This document shows, piece after piece, positions 5,339 through 7,281 of a stretch of DNA of 7,281 nt (positions are counted from its first letter, which is position 1; the number at the start of each line of letters is the position of its first letter). Position numbers and translations under genes: made by a program. Under the pieces are notes generated by a model that had not been told where the DNA came from, did not search any database, and saw nothing but the letters and a program-made list of their open reading frames with translations. Source of the DNA: Alphaproteobacteria bacterium UBA828 (GTDB taxonomy: Bacteria > Pseudomonadota > Alphaproteobacteria > UBA828); the NCBI GenBank assembly GCA_002296185.1, contig DBHM01000019.1:1-7281 (forward strand). The letters run 5' to 3'.

Positions 5339-6926
5339 ATTTAACTTCTGGTTGAACCGTAAAAGAGTGATAAGGGGGAGGCGAGCTTAGGGTCCACTCT
5401 AAACCTAAATCTCCCGCACCTTCCCAAACTTCTGGTTTAGCTTGTTTTCCTGATTTTATACATTTAATAACTATAAACAAAAATAGTAACTGGGTTATTC
5501 CAAACATGAAGGCTCCCATGCTTATCATCGCATTAAAGTCAGCGAATTGAAGTGCATAATCTGGATATCTTCTAGGCATACCTGCTAGACCTACAAAGTG
5601 CATAGGGAAAAAAGTTATGTTTACCGAGATAAAAGTTAGCCAAAAATGGAGCTTACCTAATGTTTCGTCATACATGTTTCCAGTCCATTTAGGCAACCAA
5701 TAATAAGCACCCGCTATGATCCCAAACAAAGCGCCTGGCACTAAAACATAATGAAAGTGCGCTACTACAAAATAAGTGTCATGGTATTGAAAGTCTGCCG
5801 GGACTATTGCAAGCATTAATCCTGAAAAGCCGCCTATAGTGAATAATGTAACAAAGCCAATAGAAAACAACATTGGTGTTTCAAAAGTTAGGGAGCCTCT
5901 AAACATAGTGGCAACCCAATTAAACACCTTCACTCCTGTAGGTATTGCTATGAGCATAGTTGAATACATAAAGAACAACTCTCCTGCCAAAGGCATGCCC
6001 ACAGTAAACATGTGATGAGCCCAAACAACGAAAGATAGAATTGCTATGGAGGCCATGGCATAGACCATTGAAGAATATCCAAAAACTGGTTTTCTAGAAA
6101 AAGTTTCAATTATGTGTGAAACAATTCCAAAGGCCGGAAGTATCATAATGTAAACCTCTGGGTGGCCGAAGAACCAAAAGACATGCTGGAATAAAACTGG
6201 ATCTCCACCGCCAGCTGCATCAAAGAAACTTGTACCAAAATTTATATCCATCAACATCATCGTCACAACTCCTGCAAGGACTGGCATGACTGCTATCAAT
6301 AAATAAGCTGTGATTAACCAACTCCAAACAAATAGGGGCATTTTCATAAGCGTCATACCGGGCGCTCTCATATTAAAGATTGTGGTTATGATGTTTATCG
6401 ATCCTAAAATCGAAGAAACTCCCATGACGTGTACTGAAAATATAAAGTAGTTAACTGTTGATGGTGCATAAGTTGTGGACAACGGAGCGTAGAACGTCCA
6501 ACCGAAATTTGGCCCTCCTTCTGGCATAAAAAGAGTAGATATCAATATTCCAAATGCCATGGGTAAAAGCCAGAAGCTTAGGTTATTAAGTCTCGGAAGC
6601 GCCATATCTGGTGCGCCAATTTGCATAGGTATCATCCAGTTAGCAAGTCCAACAAACGCTGGCATAATGACTCCAAACACCATAATCAATCCGTGGTTTG
6701 TGGTCATCTGATTAAAGAACTCGGGTTGTACGATCTGCAAACCAGGCTGAAAGAGCTCAGCTCTTATAACCATCGCCATGCCGCCTCCAATGAAGAGCAT
6801 GATAAAGCTAAACCACAAATAAAGGGTTCCTATATCCTTGTGGTTTGTAGTAAATAACCATCTTGAGAGACCTTTCGCAGGCCCATGATGTCCGTCGTGA
6901 TCGTGCGTTTCAACTACTGTACTCAT
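5337..6926 (-). CDS. coxA: Cytochrome c oxidase subunit I (A-type heme-copper oxidase)
   Basis: A 529-residue, twelve-helix catalytic subunit that reduces O2 to water and pumps protons. All metal ligands are visible: His78 and His392 for low-spin heme a, His390 for heme a3, and His255, His304 and His305 for CuB. Tyr259 in GHPEVY is the residue cross-linked to the CuB histidine. The D-channel is intact, with Asp107 in GAPDMALPRLN and Glu257 in HPEVY. The K-channel lysine is Lys333 in PTGVKVFNW. This places the enzyme in the A1 subgroup. PRRYPDY (451-457) supplies the propionate-binding arginines. The first 14 residues hold four histidines (8, 10, 13, 14). AAGGA at 6935-6939 lies 8 bases before the ATG. 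It follows coxB by 15 bases and precedes ctaG, whose product loads CuB here. Confidence 0.99.
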   Translation of the reverse strand: MSTVVETHDHDGHHGPAKGLSRWLFTTNHKDIGTLYLWFSFIMLFIGGGMAMVIRAELFQPGLQIVQPEFFNQMTTNHGLIMVFGVIMPAFVGLANWMIPMQIGAPDMALPRLNNLSFWLLPMAFGILISTLFMPEGGPNFGWTFYAPLSTTYAPSTVNYFIFSVHVMGVSSILGSINIITTIFNMRAPGMTLMKMPLFVWSWLITAYLLIAVMPVLAGVVTMMLMDINFGTSFFDAAGGGDPVLFQHVFWFFGHPEVYIMILPAFGIVSHIIETFSRKPVFGYSSMVYAMASIAILSFVVWAHHMFTVGMPLAGELFFMYSTMLIAIPTGVKVFNWVATMFRGSLTFETPMLFSIGFVTLFTIGGFSGLMLAIVPADFQYHDTYFVVAHFHYVLVPGALFGIIAGAYYWLPKWTGNMYDETLGKLHFWLTFISVNITFFPMHFVGLAGMPRRYPDYALQFADFNAMISMGAFMFGITQLLFLFIVIKCIKSGKQAKPEVWEGAGDLGLEWTLSSPPPYHSFTVQPEVK

Positions 6927-6941
6927 TTAACTTATCCTTAC

Positions 6942-7281
6942 TTATAAATTTATTCTTTTCTTGTACTCAACAATATCTTTAGGGGTAACTATGACTCCAT
7001 CACCGTTTTCTCCATTCGACCAAGCTTGTCTTGTGTAGGTAATTACTGCAGCTATATCAACCTCACTATAGGAATCTCCGAAAGCTGCCATCGCAGAACC
7101 CTGAACCCCTTCCATCAGAATTTCTATGTGTTTCGCGCTATCGTTTAAAGCAACTTCGCTGCCTTCTAGAGCGGGAAATACAGGGGGTATTCCTTTTCCG
7201 TTGGCCTGGTGGCAAGCCACGCAATTAGTTGCATAAAAACTTTCTCCCCTTTCCATCAATTCTTCTTTAGTCCATTCTTTT
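6942..7281 (-). CDS. coxB: Cytochrome c oxidase subunit II, C-terminal cytochrome c domain (5' part outside window)
   Basis: Partial gene: the frame enters from the right edge without a start, leaving 112 residues to the TAA. A TTG or ATG near 7256-7259 is internal and not a start, because the frame reads on upstream as KEWTKEEL. The visible part is a class I cytochrome c domain: CVACH at visible residues 20-24 (two Cys that bind heme covalently, plus the His ligand), then ALEGS, and GSAMAAFG with Met64 as likely sixth ligand. VDIAAVITYTRQAW (74-87) is the typical closing helix. In gammaproteobacterial cox loci this domain is fused to the C-terminus of CoxB, giving a caa3-type oxidase that receives electrons through its own cytochrome. 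The CuA domain is outside the window, so a free-standing cytochrome c cannot be wholly excluded, but position before coxA makes CoxB much likelier. Confidence 0.88.
   Translation of the reverse strand, partial: KEWTKEELMERGESFYATNCVACHQANGKGIPPVFPALEGSEVALNDSAKHIEILMEGVQGSAMAAFGDSYSEVDIAAVITYTRQAWSNGENGDGVIVTPKDIVEYKKRINL

Noticed and set aside
4929..5355. Two plus-strand open frames (4929-5147 and 5173-5355) opposite ctaG
   Set aside because: Shadows of ctaG; no motifs and no initiation signals.
6621..6857. 78-codon plus-strand frame opposite the start of coxA
   Set aside because: Antisense to the most conserved part of coxA, with no recognisable protein pattern.
7254..7259. A start codon (TTG or ATG) making a separate 104-105-residue cytochrome c
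   Set aside because: The frame stays open to the window edge and reads KEWTKEEL upstream, which fits the linker of CoxB; no Shine-Dalgarno precedes these codons.
1..7281. Insertion sequences, tRNA or rRNA genes, CRISPR repeats, phage or defence genes
   Set aside because: No repeats, inverted ends, transposase motifs or RNA gene signatures seen; nearly every base is accounted for by oxidase genes, so no new mobile or defence system is supported.

Overview
This window carries most of an aa3/caa3-type cytochrome c oxidase locus. It holds the oxidase subunit genes, copper-insertion factors, heme A synthesis enzymes and assembly factors. Almost every base is coding and no gene-free stretch exceeds about 42 bases. 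The DNA is AT-rich: two 60-base lines I counted gave about 37% and 42% GC. The gene order coxB-coxA-ctaG-coxC-DUF2909-surf1-(Sco-like)-ctaA-ctaB-sco is the arrangement I know from gammaproteobacteria such as Pseudomonas. The combination of this order with low GC suggests an AT-rich, probably aquatic, gammaproteobacterium. That assignment is an inference; I cannot name the species.

Layout, read on the minus strand from the right edge: the end of coxB (cytochrome c domain only, its beginning outside the window), coxA (subunit I), ctaG/cox11 (CuB delivery, TTG start) and coxC (subunit III). A single small gene on the plus strand (3650-3847, DUF2909-type two-helix membrane protein) then interrupts the run. 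It sits tail-to-tail with coxC, one base apart, and head-to-head with surf1, 42 bases apart. The minus-strand run resumes with surf1, a Sco-like protein with a CxxxC pair but no histidine, ctaA (heme A synthase), ctaB (heme O synthase) and a Sco1/SenC copper chaperone cut by the left edge. Genes in this second block overlap by 4 bases, abut, or are 2 bases apart.

How they work together: CtaB farnesylates heme B to heme O and CtaA oxidises heme O to heme A. SURF1 helps place heme A in subunit I. CtaG supplies copper to CuB in subunit I and Sco supplies copper to CuA in subunit II. The product is a proton-pumping oxidase whose subunit II carries its own cytochrome c domain. All catalytic ligands that can be seen in CoxA are present, including the D- and K-channel residues.

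I see no mobile element, RNA gene, CRISPR array or clearly new system. The points most worth a second look are the histidine-free Sco-like protein, the inverted DUF2909 gene with its compact divergent promoter region, and the TTG start of ctaG directly after the coxA stop in the same frame.
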